Source of the DNA: CAG-826 sp964546565
GTDB taxonomy: Bacteria > Bacillota_I > Bacilli_A > RFN20 > CAG-826
Direction: 5' to 3'
Length of the DNA stretch: 35,773 nt
Assembly: GCA_964546565.1 (NCBI GenBank)
Contig: CAZJKC010000012.1
Location: forward strand, 1-35,773
Shown one piece after another: positions 1 through 8,521 of this stretch. Made by a program: the position numbers and the translations under genes. Every line of letters begins with the position of its first letter. Within the stretch, counting starts at the first letter, position 1. The notes below the pieces were generated by a model. The model ran no database searches. It was not told where the DNA came from and saw only the letters and a list, made by a program, of their open reading frames with translations.

Positions 1-407
1 AGGAAAAAGTACACCTGGTTTCATCAAATATTATTTTTTATGCGATTGCCCTAAAACTTGAAGTACAGTAGCTGATATAAATTTACCAACTAAATTCTTT
101 CCTTCAATTCTAGTGTCAAATAAAGGCATACCAAGTACTTGAATATTAACTTCAATGGTTATAGTAATTCTTGACCATTCTTCAAGTATCATTTGATATT
201 TTCTACCCAAACGATCTATTGATTTAATTATTAATAGGTCGTCTTTTTTTATTTCTTAATTAATTTTTCGATAATTAGTTCTATCAAAATCCTTTTCTGA
301 TTCTTTATTAATATAGATATGTTTATCATCTATATGTAATTGTTTAATTCATATTGTCTATCAATTCTTTGTTGTTTTGTAGATATACGTATATATGCAT
401 AAATCAT
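1..407 (-). pseudogene. Decayed serine recombinase (resolvase), 3' part outside the window or lost
   Basis: The reverse strand reads from an ATG at 407, after an AAGGTG ribosome binding site, as MIYAYIRISTKQQRIDRQ, the resolvase N-terminus with the nucleophile Ser in the RIST motif. The frame then shifts, and after a gap resumes with LLIIKSIDRLGRKYQM, PLFDTRIEGKNLVGKFIS and VLQVLGQ before further breaks near position 1. Every piece aligns with the intact recombinase at 6017-6616, so this is a paralogous copy that has lost its frame. It cannot encode an active enzyme. Confidence in the family is high; the true end is unknown because the window starts here. Confidence 0.8.
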
Positions 408-447
408 AAAAAAACACCTTCGTATGTATATATCAATAAAAAGGTGA

Positions 448-466
448 TTTTATCAAGTAATAAGAT
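448..466. promoter_or_regulatory. Conserved palindrome upstream of decayed recombinase
   Basis: TATCAAGTAATAAG at 451-464 recurs exactly at 6665-6678, in both cases about 45-60 bases before a recombinase start codon. The core is palindromic (TTAT, six bases, ATAA). Conservation in two otherwise diverged upstream regions suggests a recombinase-binding site or an operator. The role is inferred. Confidence 0.4.
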
Positions 467-556
467 AATTAAAAAGTCAAAATGATATAGAAATGTATCC
501 TTTTTGAGATTTCGTATCGATGAAATATTTAAAACTTTTTATCATAAAATAAAGCT

Positions 557-1033
557 TTATTCATTTTCAATTATATTTGAAGATTTGAAGCCAAAAAGAA
601 GTTGTTTCCATGATTTAGTTAAAATAATAATTATTAAACATATACATACGGAAATAAAACTGATAATGCCATGACTTATAGTATAAGCAGCATAATATTT
701 AACACCGTCAAATAGTTCAAAGAACTGCGAAAATGAACTTCCAATTAATGTAAACAAATCTAAAAAAATCATTAATAACATTACGCTTGTAAGCCTTGCT
801 TTTTTGACTTTTTCTTCTTTATTTGCTAGTAATCCGAGCACCAAAACTATAACAACCCATAGAATTTTCGAACTAAAAATATCCTCGGTAACCCATGCTA
901 AAAAGTTTTTTTGCTCATACATTTCAAATACAAAGAACGCTACTATAGTCTCTAATATAATTTCTACCAAATAAATACCTATATAACTTCCTAAAACAAA
1001 TTTTTCTTTATTGTCAATAATATACTTTTTCAT
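557..1033 (-). CDS. Hypothetical integral membrane protein
   Basis: This encodes about 158 residues of unknown function. An upstream in-frame ATG at 1099 exists, but the ATG at 1033 has a good GAGGAG ribosome binding site seven bases before it (1041-1046), so I choose the later start. The protein begins MKKYIIDNKEKFVLG. It shows about four hydrophobic segments, at roughly residues 14-35, 53-70, 80-100 and 115-140, separated by a short charged loop (KEEKVKKAR), and ends with a hydrophilic tail. No conserved motif lets me name a family. It stands alone between recombinase and DUF4143 remnants, so its context is accessory. It is probably a real gene, given its codon use and ribosome binding site. 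Confidence 0.6.
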   Translation of the reverse strand: MKKYIIDNKEKFVLGSYIGIYLVEIILETIVAFFVFEMYEQKNFLAWVTEDIFSSKILWVVIVLVLGLLANKEEKVKKARLTSVMLLMIFLDLFTLIGSSFSQFFELFDGVKYYAAYTISHGIISFISVCICLIIIILTKSWKQLLFGFKSSNIIENE

Positions 1034-1180
1034 AAAAAATCTCCTCGTAAAATAAGTATAAATCATTCTTAATAAAATATCTATTTTTTTCATGTGCAAC
1101 TGCTATTTTTATAGCTATATTTTAATCCTTGGCTTTTCTTTTTCATTTTGACTTTTTTTAATTAAGCATATTACTTATTA

Positions 1181-1238
1181 CGGAAAACATTGACAAAACA
1201 TTTTTTGTCGAAACAAGGTATTGAATTGCAAATTAATT
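1181..1238. repeat. Dispersed repeat segments shared with 10920 and 13069
   Basis: Two pieces recur elsewhere. TTGACAAAACATTTTTTG at 1190-1207, preceded by CGGAAAA, matches 13078-13095. A 24-base segment at 1215-1238 (AAGGTATTGAATTGCAAATT then AATT) matches 10920-10943 exactly. Both lie in gene-poor DNA next to decayed ATPase genes, so they look like boundary or scar sequences. Between 1100 and 1600 I otherwise see only a short possible frame (WFSNIFELMNKNFDEAKWYA, reverse strand near 1420-1500) that I cannot assign. Confidence 0.5.
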
Positions 1239-1603
1239 AAGGACGAAAATTGCAAAATAACTCAGGAATAATAAAATAGAGAATTAAAATGCAAATTTTT
1301 ATTGTTCGTATTTGTATATGCGTTAGAGCGTTTCCGGAATAAGACATTAATCTTTCATCTCACAACCTCGTGATATACTGTTTTAGTTTTACGTTTATCG
1401 TTAGAACTTCAATTTATATTGCAACCTTATCCGCATACCATTTAGCCTCATCAAAATTTTTGTTCATAAGCTCAAAAATATTGCTGAACCACTTCCTTCA
1501 CTCATTGGACTAATCATAATAGCTTGAATTCACTACACTTGGCGGTAAATACCCGTGGCTAGACTTTCACTAGCAAGATTAGTGCCATGTCCGGCACACA
1601 ACA

Positions 1604-1639
1604 AAAAGCACTAAGTGTACAAAATACGCTAGTGCTTTT
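1604..1639. terminator. Hairpin terminator, probably bidirectional
   Basis: AAAAGCACTA at 1604-1613 pairs perfectly with TAGTGCTTTT at 1630-1639 across a 16-base loop, with A/T runs on both sides. It lies just after the stop of the reverse-strand DUF4143 remnant and would serve as its terminator. Confidence 0.6.
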
Positions 1640-1648
1640 AAATAATTA

Positions 1649-2341
1649 TTAATCTTTTAAAGCGGTTATAGGCAAAATATAAACACCATCACTATTTTGA
1701 TAAGATATATTTCCTACTCCATAAATTACACATTTTATTAAAGGCTCTTTACCTCCGTTTTGTGTAATTTTTTTACAAACCTTAATTACATTTTTTGCTC
1801 CTTCTTCAGCTTTATTTAACCCTAGTTTTATTTCAATTGCGCACCAATTACAATCTACTAATTCAATAACAGCATCGATTTCATTCCCTTTATAATCTTG
1901 ATAATGAAAAAGTTTTCCTCCTAATGATTGAGCATAAATAGATAAATCTCTTTCAACCATGGCTTCAAACATAAAGCCCATCATTTTTAAATCACTTAAC
2001 ATTTTCTTTGGTGTAAGATTTAACATAGCACACGCCATTGCAGGATCAGAAAAATGTCTTTTTTCCATCTATTTAATTCTTAATGAAGATCTGATATTTG
2101 GAGAAAATGGCGGTTGAATGTTAAATAAAAATAATCTATTAAAAGCATTTAAGTACTTAACTAATGTATTTTTGCTAATAGATTCTAAATCATTTTCAAT
2201 AATATCTTTTAATATACTTTGATTAGAAACAGTCGTTGATTCATTTCTTGCTAAAGATTTTAATATTAGTTTTGCTCTTTGTTCGTTATAATCTTCATCA
2301 ATATCTAGTTTTTTTAAATCAAATTTTATAACACTTTCCAT
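1649..2341 (-). pseudogene. C-terminal half of an AAA ATPase with DUF4143 domain, split by an in-frame TAG
   Basis: Two abutting open frames (2341-2069 and 2068-1649) are in the same phase and separated only by a TAG at 2069-2071. Read through, the product runs ...FSPNIRSSLRIK*MEKRHFSDPAMACAMLNL..., which is the continuous DUF4143 consensus (usually LRIKQ-KRHFVDPSLA). The N-terminal P-loop ATPase half is missing. The C-terminal nuclease-like fold is visible (HYQDYKGNEIDAVIEL, then CAIEIKLG, an E/D-x-EIDAV...EIK pattern). Intact family members are about 400-440 residues; here only about 230 remain. It is therefore a truncated, nonsense-interrupted pseudogene. Its 3' end is nearly identical to the ends at 5381 and 12361. 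Confidence 0.85.
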
Positions 2342-2386
2342 ATAACCAATAGCAAATTCAAAGCATAGCGATGGGGCAATATTTTA

Positions 2387-2430
2387 ATTGTTCCGATTAA
2401 AAGAACAATTGTTCGTATAAAAGAACATTA
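2387..2430. promoter_or_regulatory. Operator with four GTTC/GAAC half-sites before the XRE regulator
   Basis: Two inverted repeats share a centre: TTGTTC at 2388-2393 with GAACAA at 2403-2408, and TTGTTC at 2409-2414 with GAACAT at 2423-2428. The inner halves form the perfect palindrome GAACAATTGTTC (2403-2414). The array lies just upstream of a TATAAT at 2450-2455 and the SD-ATG of the XRE gene. XRE regulators usually repress their own promoter through such sites; binding here is inferred. Confidence 0.65.
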
Positions 2431-2485
2431 AATTTGGTATGTTTTATTTTATAATAGTTAGTGATTAATAGATGGAGGCGGTATA

Positions 2486-3085
2486 ATGGAATTTTCTGAT
2501 AAATTAAAAAAATTAAGAATAAGCAAAGGCATTACACAGGAAGAACTTGCAAATAGAGTTTTTGTTTCCCGTTCTGTCATTGCAAAATATGAAAACGGAA
2601 ATACTTTACCTACTCGGGAAAACGTTGAAAAATTGGCTGCATTTTTTGGTGTGAAACTTAGTTATTTGATTGATGAAGAAAAACAAGTTAAGATGACACT
2701 TAGAGAAATAAAAACCAGAAAAAAAATACTTTATACTATTTCATCAATTGGATTATTAGTAAATACGTTTTATTTGATTATATGCTTTATTCCGATTTTT
2801 TCTAAATTGGTATATATTTATCCAATTCCTGAGGGTTCCAACAGACCAATGACTCGATATGATTATAATAGTATTATCAGTGCAACAATAAGTCATAATA
2901 ATCCTTTAGGAATTATTACGTTTATCTTATGCATAATCGATTTAATATTGTTTATTATTTTATTTATATCAACTAAGAATAAAAAAACATCGCTACTGCT
3001 TGAATTTATATCAACTGTCATATTGATTGTTAATGTGTTTTTAATCATTCTGACTTTTATTTTTTCAGCATCATATGCGTTATAA
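2486..3085 (+). CDS. XRE-family transcriptional regulator with C-terminal membrane segments
   Basis: This 199-residue protein begins with a classic helix-turn-helix (residues 5-61): LRISKGITQEELANRVFVSR followed by SVIAKYENG and LPTRENVEKLAAFFGV. A short basic linker (RKKI) leads into three hydrophobic spans near residues 82-108, 138-160 and 168-196, so the DNA-binding domain is tethered to the membrane. The start is set by GGAGG at 2474-2478, seven bases before the ATG. The upstream operator array with four GTTC/GAAC half-sites suggests autoregulation. The gene precedes a probable secreted cysteine peptidase on the same strand, 114 bases away, so it may control that gene in response to an envelope signal. 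The HTH call is firm; the sensing role is inferred. Confidence 0.85.
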   Translation: MEFSDKLKKLRISKGITQEELANRVFVSRSVIAKYENGNTLPTRENVEKLAAFFGVKLSYLIDEEKQVKMTLREIKTRKKILYTISSIGLLVNTFYLIICFIPIFSKLVYIYPIPEGSNRPMTRYDYNSIISATISHNNPLGIITFILCIIDLILFIILFISTKNKKTSLLLEFISTVILIVNVFLIILTFIFSASYAL

Positions 3086-3199
3086 ATTTGATTTTTTTTA
3101 AAGCAAAAGAAGGATGATGATTATATAGCACAACATTTTTGAAAACTAAAACACAAATATTTGAATTAAATCTACTATAAAAAGGAGGGGTATAAGGTT

Positions 3200-4918
3200 A
3201 TGATTCAAAGTATTATTTTAGGGTTATCAGCTCTTTCATCAATTACTGGTTTTTCTTCTGGAATGACATATGAAATGTCAGAAAATGATTGGAACATTAT
3301 TTCATCTAATATAGGTACAACACTAGTGATATCTGAAACTGAAGTTTATAGAAGCAATTATGTCTTAGAAATTAGAGACTTATATAATATGGCTGGAGAA
3401 AACCAATATATTGAAGTCATTTTTGAAAATGATGGGTATTTGATTTATGATAAAAAAAATGATAAGATTTGCGAAAAATCATTTACTAAATTAAGCGATC
3501 CATATAAAGATTTTTCACAAAATTTCAACATTTATAACGAATACTTTTTCGATTTTAAATATGCTACTTTCGATGAAAATCATTTTATAAATGTTGCTAC
3601 TAATTCTTATTTGAGTTTTGAAGATGGTCTCTCTACATTTGTTGAAAGCGAAAGTAATACAGCAGGGAATTATTATCATTTAAATGAAATACCAATTTCG
3701 GACAACGCACATATTATAAATGATGCATATTATTTTTTAAATTTAAATGGATACCATGCATGGAATAGTGTTGGTACGTGTTCTATTGTATCCTCTGAGA
3801 TATTGCTTGGTTATTATGACACTTTTTATAATGATTTAATAGTCCCAGAATCATTTGATGTTAGGACGATTGAAAAAACTGACGAAAATCCGAAAGTATC
3901 TGATTTTTCACAATCTCCTAGTGTAGATAGGCATGAATATAGTGATGAGGATTTTCATCAATATTTAGTCGATATCGCTAAAAATGAAGTTGGAGATGAT
4001 CCAGAAGTAGATGGGATGTCTACAAAAAATCAAATCGATTTAATAAAAAAATATCTTAATAAACAAGATATAGATTACACATTGCGTACATCTGAAGGAA
4101 ATTTTGGTGATATTTTATCGGAAAGAGCACTTGTAATCATAAAAAACGCTATCAACGCTAATAGACCTGTTATATCAAATGGTACTAATCATTCTACAGT
4201 GGCTTTTGCTTACGATGATGATTATGTATGGGTTCATACTGGATGGGGTTGGGTAGGAGCAACACCTTGGAGTACTTATGAAAGCAATCTTTTTAATAAT
4301 TATAGTGCGGGGGCTATAGATATTCAGTATACTGGTAATCATGTTCATTCTGATAATTATTATTCTAATAATCTTAATCGCTATTTATGCCCATGTGGTA
4401 CGAATTTTACTTCAACGACAATTACTCCTGAAGATTATGGATTCGAGCAAGAGTATTTTTTCTATAATAAAGAGCATACATTTGAAGTTGGTGATTTATC
4501 AATCAGAACATATAGACTAAGGACTGGATTTATTGAAAATGAATATATTAATTTATCTCCAAAAAGAGAAAACGCAGGCGATGCATTTTTGGAATATTGG
4601 TTTTCTAAACCGGTTAGATCCTTCGATTTAAATTTATCTTATTGGCAAATTAAAGATGTATTGTCTCCACTTAATTCTACTGCATATTTTAGTGTGTTAT
4701 ACAAAAATGATGATGGTAATTATTATTGGGTCCATGCAACTGACTTGTTAAATGATATATCTTTAACAACTGATCGCTATAATCAAAATAATTATCAATA
4801 TTCTTATATTAAAAATGAGATCTATGGATTCCGCTTTGTTATGCAAGCACCTGCAACGGGAAGTAGCAATTCTGGAAGATTATCCATTGGAAATATTAAT
4901 TTAATTAGAGAATTATAA
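3200..4918 (+). CDS. Putative exported papain/C39-like cysteine peptidase
   Basis: This 572-residue protein starts after AGGAGGGG (3183-3190). The N-terminus (residues 1-20) is hydrophobic but lacks clear positive charges, so it is a weak signal peptide or anchor. A propeptide-like region, about 25-170, is followed by a peptidase core. GTCSIVSSEILLGYYD places a candidate catalytic Cys at residue 194. NHSTVAFAYDDDYVWVHTGW places a candidate His at 331 and carries the WVHTGWG signature typical of papain, C10 and C39-like folds. A pair of cysteines follows (CPCG, near 400). The C-terminal 160 residues look like a beta-sandwich adhesion or binding domain. It follows the membrane-anchored XRE regulator. 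The peptidase fold is likely; substrate and exact MEROPS family are not established. Confidence 0.65.
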   Translation: MIQSIILGLSALSSITGFSSGMTYEMSENDWNIISSNIGTTLVISETEVYRSNYVLEIRDLYNMAGENQYIEVIFENDGYLIYDKKNDKICEKSFTKLSDPYKDFSQNFNIYNEYFFDFKYATFDENHFINVATNSYLSFEDGLSTFVESESNTAGNYYHLNEIPISDNAHIINDAYYFLNLNGYHAWNSVGTCSIVSSEILLGYYDTFYNDLIVPESFDVRTIEKTDENPKVSDFSQSPSVDRHEYSDEDFHQYLVDIAKNEVGDDPEVDGMSTKNQIDLIKKYLNKQDIDYTLRTSEGNFGDILSERALVIIKNAINANRPVISNGTNHSTVAFAYDDDYVWVHTGWGWVGATPWSTYESNLFNNYSAGAIDIQYTGNHVHSDNYYSNNLNRYLCPCGTNFTSTTITPEDYGFEQEYFFYNKEHTFEVGDLSIRTYRLRTGFIENEYINLSPKRENAGDAFLEYWFSKPVRSFDLNLSYWQIKDVLSPLNSTAYFSVLYKNDDGNYYWVHATDLLNDISLTTDRYNQNNYQYSYIKNEIYGFRFVMQAPATGSSNSGRLSIGNINLIREL

Positions 4919-5131
4919 TATACACAAAATATAGTAATTGTGTTTGATAGCGAGGGAAAAGTTTAAATATTATATGATGTAATGATTATTGATTTCATTT
5001 AATTAAAAAATAAAGCATACTATTAATAAAAGAAAACAATAATTAATATTTGGTTATCGATTTAGCATTATGTAATGTTAAGTATCAAAGCATTTCTTAC
5101 AATAAAAGTTTATAAAAATAGAAAGACATGG

Positions 5132-5233
5132 AATAAAAAAAATATTTTATATACACTTACTGTAATAGTTTTACATGTCATAGAAGAATGGGTATTACCT
5201 AGGATACTTCATTATTCATGCAATAAAAGGTAA
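5132..5233 (+). pseudogene. Possible HXXEE-type membrane protein remnant
   Basis: Within the 460-base gap 4919-5380, one forward frame reads LTVIVLHVIEEWVLPRILHY before a TAA at 5231-5233. The LHVIEEW string resembles the first HXXEE motif of small HXXEE-domain membrane proteins. There is no start codon in frame and nothing recognisable around it. It is at best a scrap of such a gene; the rest of the gap shows no feature I can support. Confidence 0.3.
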
Positions 5234-5380
5234 TAATTAACTTAGAAAGTGTAGTTGCAAAAGATATCTTAAACAATATCATTGCAACAAGTGTCTCATG
5301 TAAAGTTATTAAAATAACAGTTTTGAAGATAAATTAGCCATATGTCATATTAAAAAATTAAATAATACAATAAACAATTA

Positions 5381-5836
5381 TTAATCTTTTAAAGCGGTTA
5401 TTGGCAAAATATAAACTCCATCACTATTTTGATAAGATATATTTCCTACCCCTGTCGCTCCCACAATAGCGATTTTTTGGCCCGGTTTTGCTATGAAAGA
5501 AACATCGCGCATGAGTATTTTATTTTTCTTGTATCCAAAGATCACATGATCAAATATGACTTCACCGTTAACTTTATCTATTTTTTTATTATTGTCCGCA
5601 TCACTTATTTCTTCCATTTCGTCTATAAAGGCGAATGTTCTTTCAGCTGACGCTAAAGCTGATTGTAATGAATTAAGGATATATGAAACCTCTGTTAAAG
5701 GTTCGGCGGCCAAGGTAATATATTGAATATATGCTTGGATGATACCAATACTTATGGTGCCTTTTAACATCCAATAACAAGCAATTAAGGTGATTATGCA
5801 TTGACTAATACGATTAATGATACGAATTAAATGCAA
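5381..5836 (-). pseudogene. Chimeric pseudogene: ABC exporter fragment joined to a DUF4143 3' end
   Basis: The 151-residue frame begins inside the transmembrane domain of an ABC exporter (EPLTEVSYILNSLQSALASA, then AERTFAFIDE). It continues into the start of the nucleotide-binding domain (GEVIFDHVIFGYKKNKILMR, IAIVGATGVG) and, exactly where Walker A should read GxGKTT, switches to NISYQNSDGVYILPITALKD, the tail of the DUF4143 ATPase at 1649. The remainder of the ABC ATPase (Q-loop, LSGGQ, Walker B) is absent, as is the N-terminus. It cannot be a functional transporter. The junction falls at a shared GG-GTAGG sequence near 5446-5453, pointing to recombination at microhomology. It is not a copy of the intact exporter at 26291, whose Walker A differs (GPSGGGKT). 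Confidence 0.85.
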
Positions 5837-6016
5837 AAAACTTTTAATGTGATAACTTATGACATTTTATTAATTAATGCTATCAGTTTTTTTCTTTCTC
5901 TGATTAATTTAAAAAATATGCCTCTAGATATACCTGACATTTTAATAACTTTAGTATTAGGAAGGCTATGATTAATTAAACTTAATCTTATAACGATTGC
6001 TCACAATACAACGATT

Positions 6017-6616
6017 TTAAGTTATTATACCTAATTCTTTTAAATATCTAAAGAATGAACCTCGCGTCATTCCAAGTATTTCACATGCTTTTTTGTTCGT
6101 AATTTCCTTATTTAAATATTGTCTTGCAACTATCTCATAATTAGAAGGCAAAGCAATCCTTGGCCTTCCAAATTTAACTCCTCTCGCTTTTGCAGTTTTT
6201 ATACCTTCTGCTTGTCTAATACGCATGGTTTCTCTTTCATTTTGAGCAACAAATGATAACACTTGTAAAACAATATCACTAATAAACTTTCCAACAAGAT
6301 TATTTCCTTTAATTCGAGTGTCAAGAAGCGGCATATCAATAACCATGATATCTGCTTCTTTTTCTTTTGTTATTAATCTCCATTCATCAATAATCATATT
6401 ATAATCTCTTCCTAATCGATCAATTGATTTTATAATAACTAGATCATCTTTCTTTAATCTTCTTATTAGTTTTTGATAATTCTTCCTATTAAAATCTTTT
6501 CCTGATTCATAATCAATATAAATAAATGATTTATCTAATCCTAATTCCAAAAGTGCATCAATTTGTCTATCAACATGTTGTTGAGCAGTACTTACTCTTA
6601 CATAGCCATATTTCAT
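6017..6616 (-). CDS. Serine recombinase, resolvase/invertase family
   Basis: This 199-residue enzyme is the usual length for small serine recombinases. The catalytic domain opens MKYGYVRVSTAQQHVDRQ with the nucleophile Ser9; KSIDRLGRDYNMI and NERETMRIRQAEGIKTAKA carry the conserved arginines and the E-helix. FGRPRIALP leads to a C-terminal helix-turn-helix (NKEITNKKACEILGMTRGSF), which binds the recombination site. The start is supported by GGAGGT seven bases upstream. It acts on DNA by cutting and rejoining two sites through a phosphoserine link. It is divergent from the type III restriction-modification genes and has a decayed paralogue at 1-407 in the same orientation. No transposase accompanies it, so it could be a stand-alone invertase or a remnant of an element. 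Confidence 0.92.
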   Translation of the reverse strand: MKYGYVRVSTAQQHVDRQIDALLELGLDKSFIYIDYESGKDFNRKNYQKLIRRLKKDDLVIIKSIDRLGRDYNMIIDEWRLITKEKEADIMVIDMPLLDTRIKGNNLVGKFISDIVLQVLSFVAQNERETMRIRQAEGIKTAKARGVKFGRPRIALPSNYEIVARQYLNKEITNKKACEILGMTRGSFFRYLKELGIIT

Positions 6617-6661
6617 ATACGCTACCTCCTTAGAATATAATTCTTTAACAAAAAAAAGAAA

Positions 6662-6679
6662 CTTATCAAGTAATAAGTC
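6662..6679. promoter_or_regulatory. Palindrome upstream of the serine recombinase
   Basis: ACTTAT-CAAGTA-ATAAGT is a perfect 6-bp inverted repeat with a 6-base spacer. Fourteen of its bases recur upstream of the decayed recombinase (451-464). It lies in the divergent promoter region between the recombinase and mod, where a recombinase or regulator could bind. The role is inferred. Confidence 0.45.
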
Positions 6680-6780
6680 TCAAATGTACACCTTTCGAAA
6701 TTCTTCAAATAAAATTAGATAATCTCTTTTTTTATTGTTTTTTTCAACTTTAGTTTAACACTAATAGCTGTTTTTTTAAA

Positions 6781-6804
6781 GCCCATAACTTGTAGGTTTT
6801 GGGC
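6781..6804 (+). promoter_or_regulatory. Stem-loop abutting the mod start codon
   Basis: GCCCATAAC at 6781-6789 can pair with GTTTTGGGC at 6796-6804 (one T-T mismatch), and the stem ends one base before the ATG at 6805. The region has only a weak ribosome binding site (TAGG in the loop), so the hairpin may limit initiation of the methyltransferase. This is a visual fold, not a computed one. Confidence 0.4.
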
Positions 6805-8520
6805 ATGGTGAAAGATTATAGTAAGTTTAGTCGCGACGAATTAATCAAGTATATTGAAGAGCTGCAAGAGCAATTGAAAAGCGAAAAATACGGTTTATAT
6901 TGGGATAGGAGTATTCAACAAGAAGAAAAAGTACAAAATATAATTCACAATATTCCAATTTTAAAAAGAGCTGAAATTCTAAATGAGGGTGTGATAAATA
7001 ATATATTAATAGAGGGTGATAATCTTGAATCATTAATTTCATTAAATATGATTGGAATTGGAGGATTTATTGACATTATCTATATTGACCCACCATATAA
7101 CACATTAATAAATGATTTTAAATATAATGATAAATATATTGGAGAAGATGACGGATATAAACATTCTAAATGGCTGTCATTCATGGAATCTAGATTAAAA
7201 ATTGCAAAGGAATTATTATCTGATAAAGGTGTTATTTTTATAAGTATAGATGAACATGAATTTTGTCAATTAAAATTATTGTGTGATAGTATTTTTGGTG
7301 AAAAAAATTATGTTGAATGTTTTACTAGAAATTCTTCATCGGGTGAAAAAACTTCTATTTATAATATTAATACTAATCAAGATTATGTGCTTTTTTATGT
7401 AAAAAACAATACTTATTTTAAAGAAAAAAAACTTATTAAAGGACAGAAAAAGGATTTTTCAAAATTTAGCAATCCAGATAATGACCCTAATGGTCCTTGG
7501 AAAAAAGATTCCTTAACTATTAAGATTGATGGAGGGCGTTACGGTCATGCAAGATATCCGATTAAAAACCCATATACAGAAGAGATATATTATCCGCCTG
7601 TTGCATTAGATGAAAATGATAGAAAACAATGGCATTATGTTAAAGAAACTTTTGATATATTAGTAGCAAATGGGCAAGTAGTATTTGAAAAAAATATGCA
7701 TTATAAGGGTAAATATGGATTTTATATAAAAAAATATTTAAAAGATGTTTCTAATGTTACTTCAAATATTAGTTCATTATTTTTATTAGATCCTAAATTT
7801 CAAAATGCAAATGGAACAAGAATGTTAAAAAAAATATTTAATAAAAATAATATTTTTCCATATTCAAAACCGGTATCACTAATTATATCATTGATCAACT
7901 TAATTGATAAAAAAGATGCATTAATTCTAGATTTCTTCGCTGGTTCAGGAACTACTGGACAAGCAGTTTTAGAACTAAATAAAGAAGATGGTGGGAATCG
8001 TAGATTTATTTTATGTACTAATAATGAAAATAATATATGTACCGATGTTACATATCCTAGACTAAAAACAGTAATTACTGGAATTAGACCAGATGGAACT
8101 AAATATAGCGATGGGATACCAGCAAACCTAATTTATTATAAAACTGATTTTATTAAAGATAGTAATAATACAGATCAAGCTAAATATTGCTTAGTTGAAA
8201 AAGTTGATGAACTTTTGTGTATAAGTGAAGATATATTCATTCAACTAGAAAGAAATGATTATTCTTCTCATTATGTTTCAAATGATAACACAAGACATAT
8301 GTTTATTTATTCTGATTATTATAATGAAGAAAAATTTAAAGAATTTAAACAAAGAGTTATAGATACAAATGGAAGAAAAATAGTTTATGTTTTTTCATCT
8401 GATAATAATGTTGATGAGACATTATTTGAAGGAATTAAAGATATAGAAGTAAAACCAATACCTTCCAAAATATATGAAATATATAAAGAAATAGTAGAAG
8501 ATATTAAAAGGGGTGAGTAG
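6805..8520 (+). CDS. mod: Type III restriction-modification methyltransferase (Mod)
   Basis: This is the DNA adenine N6-methyltransferase and recognition subunit of a type III restriction system, 571 residues from the ATG at 6805; a TTG at 6799 or GTG at 6808 are alternative starts. The N-terminus is a short coiled segment (ELIKYIEELQEQLKSEKY). Motif IV, IYIDPPYNT, is near residue 97. Motif I, LDFFAGSGTTGQA, is near 375. This is the beta-class order of type III Mod, with the target-recognition region between, about 170-350. Catalysis uses S-adenosylmethionine. It is co-transcribed with res, which starts two bases after its stop. No tandem repeat tract that would cause phase variation is visible in the coding sequence. 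The call is firm; the target sequence cannot be read. Confidence 0.93.
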   Translation: MVKDYSKFSRDELIKYIEELQEQLKSEKYGLYWDRSIQQEEKVQNIIHNIPILKRAEILNEGVINNILIEGDNLESLISLNMIGIGGFIDIIYIDPPYNTLINDFKYNDKYIGEDDGYKHSKWLSFMESRLKIAKELLSDKGVIFISIDEHEFCQLKLLCDSIFGEKNYVECFTRNSSSGEKTSIYNINTNQDYVLFYVKNNTYFKEKKLIKGQKKDFSKFSNPDNDPNGPWKKDSLTIKIDGGRYGHARYPIKNPYTEEIYYPPVALDENDRKQWHYVKETFDILVANGQVVFEKNMHYKGKYGFYIKKYLKDVSNVTSNISSLFLLDPKFQNANGTRMLKKIFNKNNIFPYSKPVSLIISLINLIDKKDALILDFFAGSGTTGQAVLELNKEDGGNRRFILCTNNENNICTDVTYPRLKTVITGIRPDGTKYSDGIPANLIYYKTDFIKDSNNTDQAKYCLVEKVDELLCISEDIFIQLERNDYSSHYVSNDNTRHMFIYSDYYNEEKFKEFKQRVIDTNGRKIVYVFSSDNNVDETLFEGIKDIEVKPIPSKIYEIYKEIVEDIKRGE

Positions 8521-8521
8521 T

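Noticed and set aside
2069..2071. In-frame TAG between two matching halves of a DUF4143 protein, possible stop-codon recoding
   Set aside because: The gene also lacks its entire ATPase half and there is no tRNA or recoding signal visible; ordinary pseudogene decay explains it.
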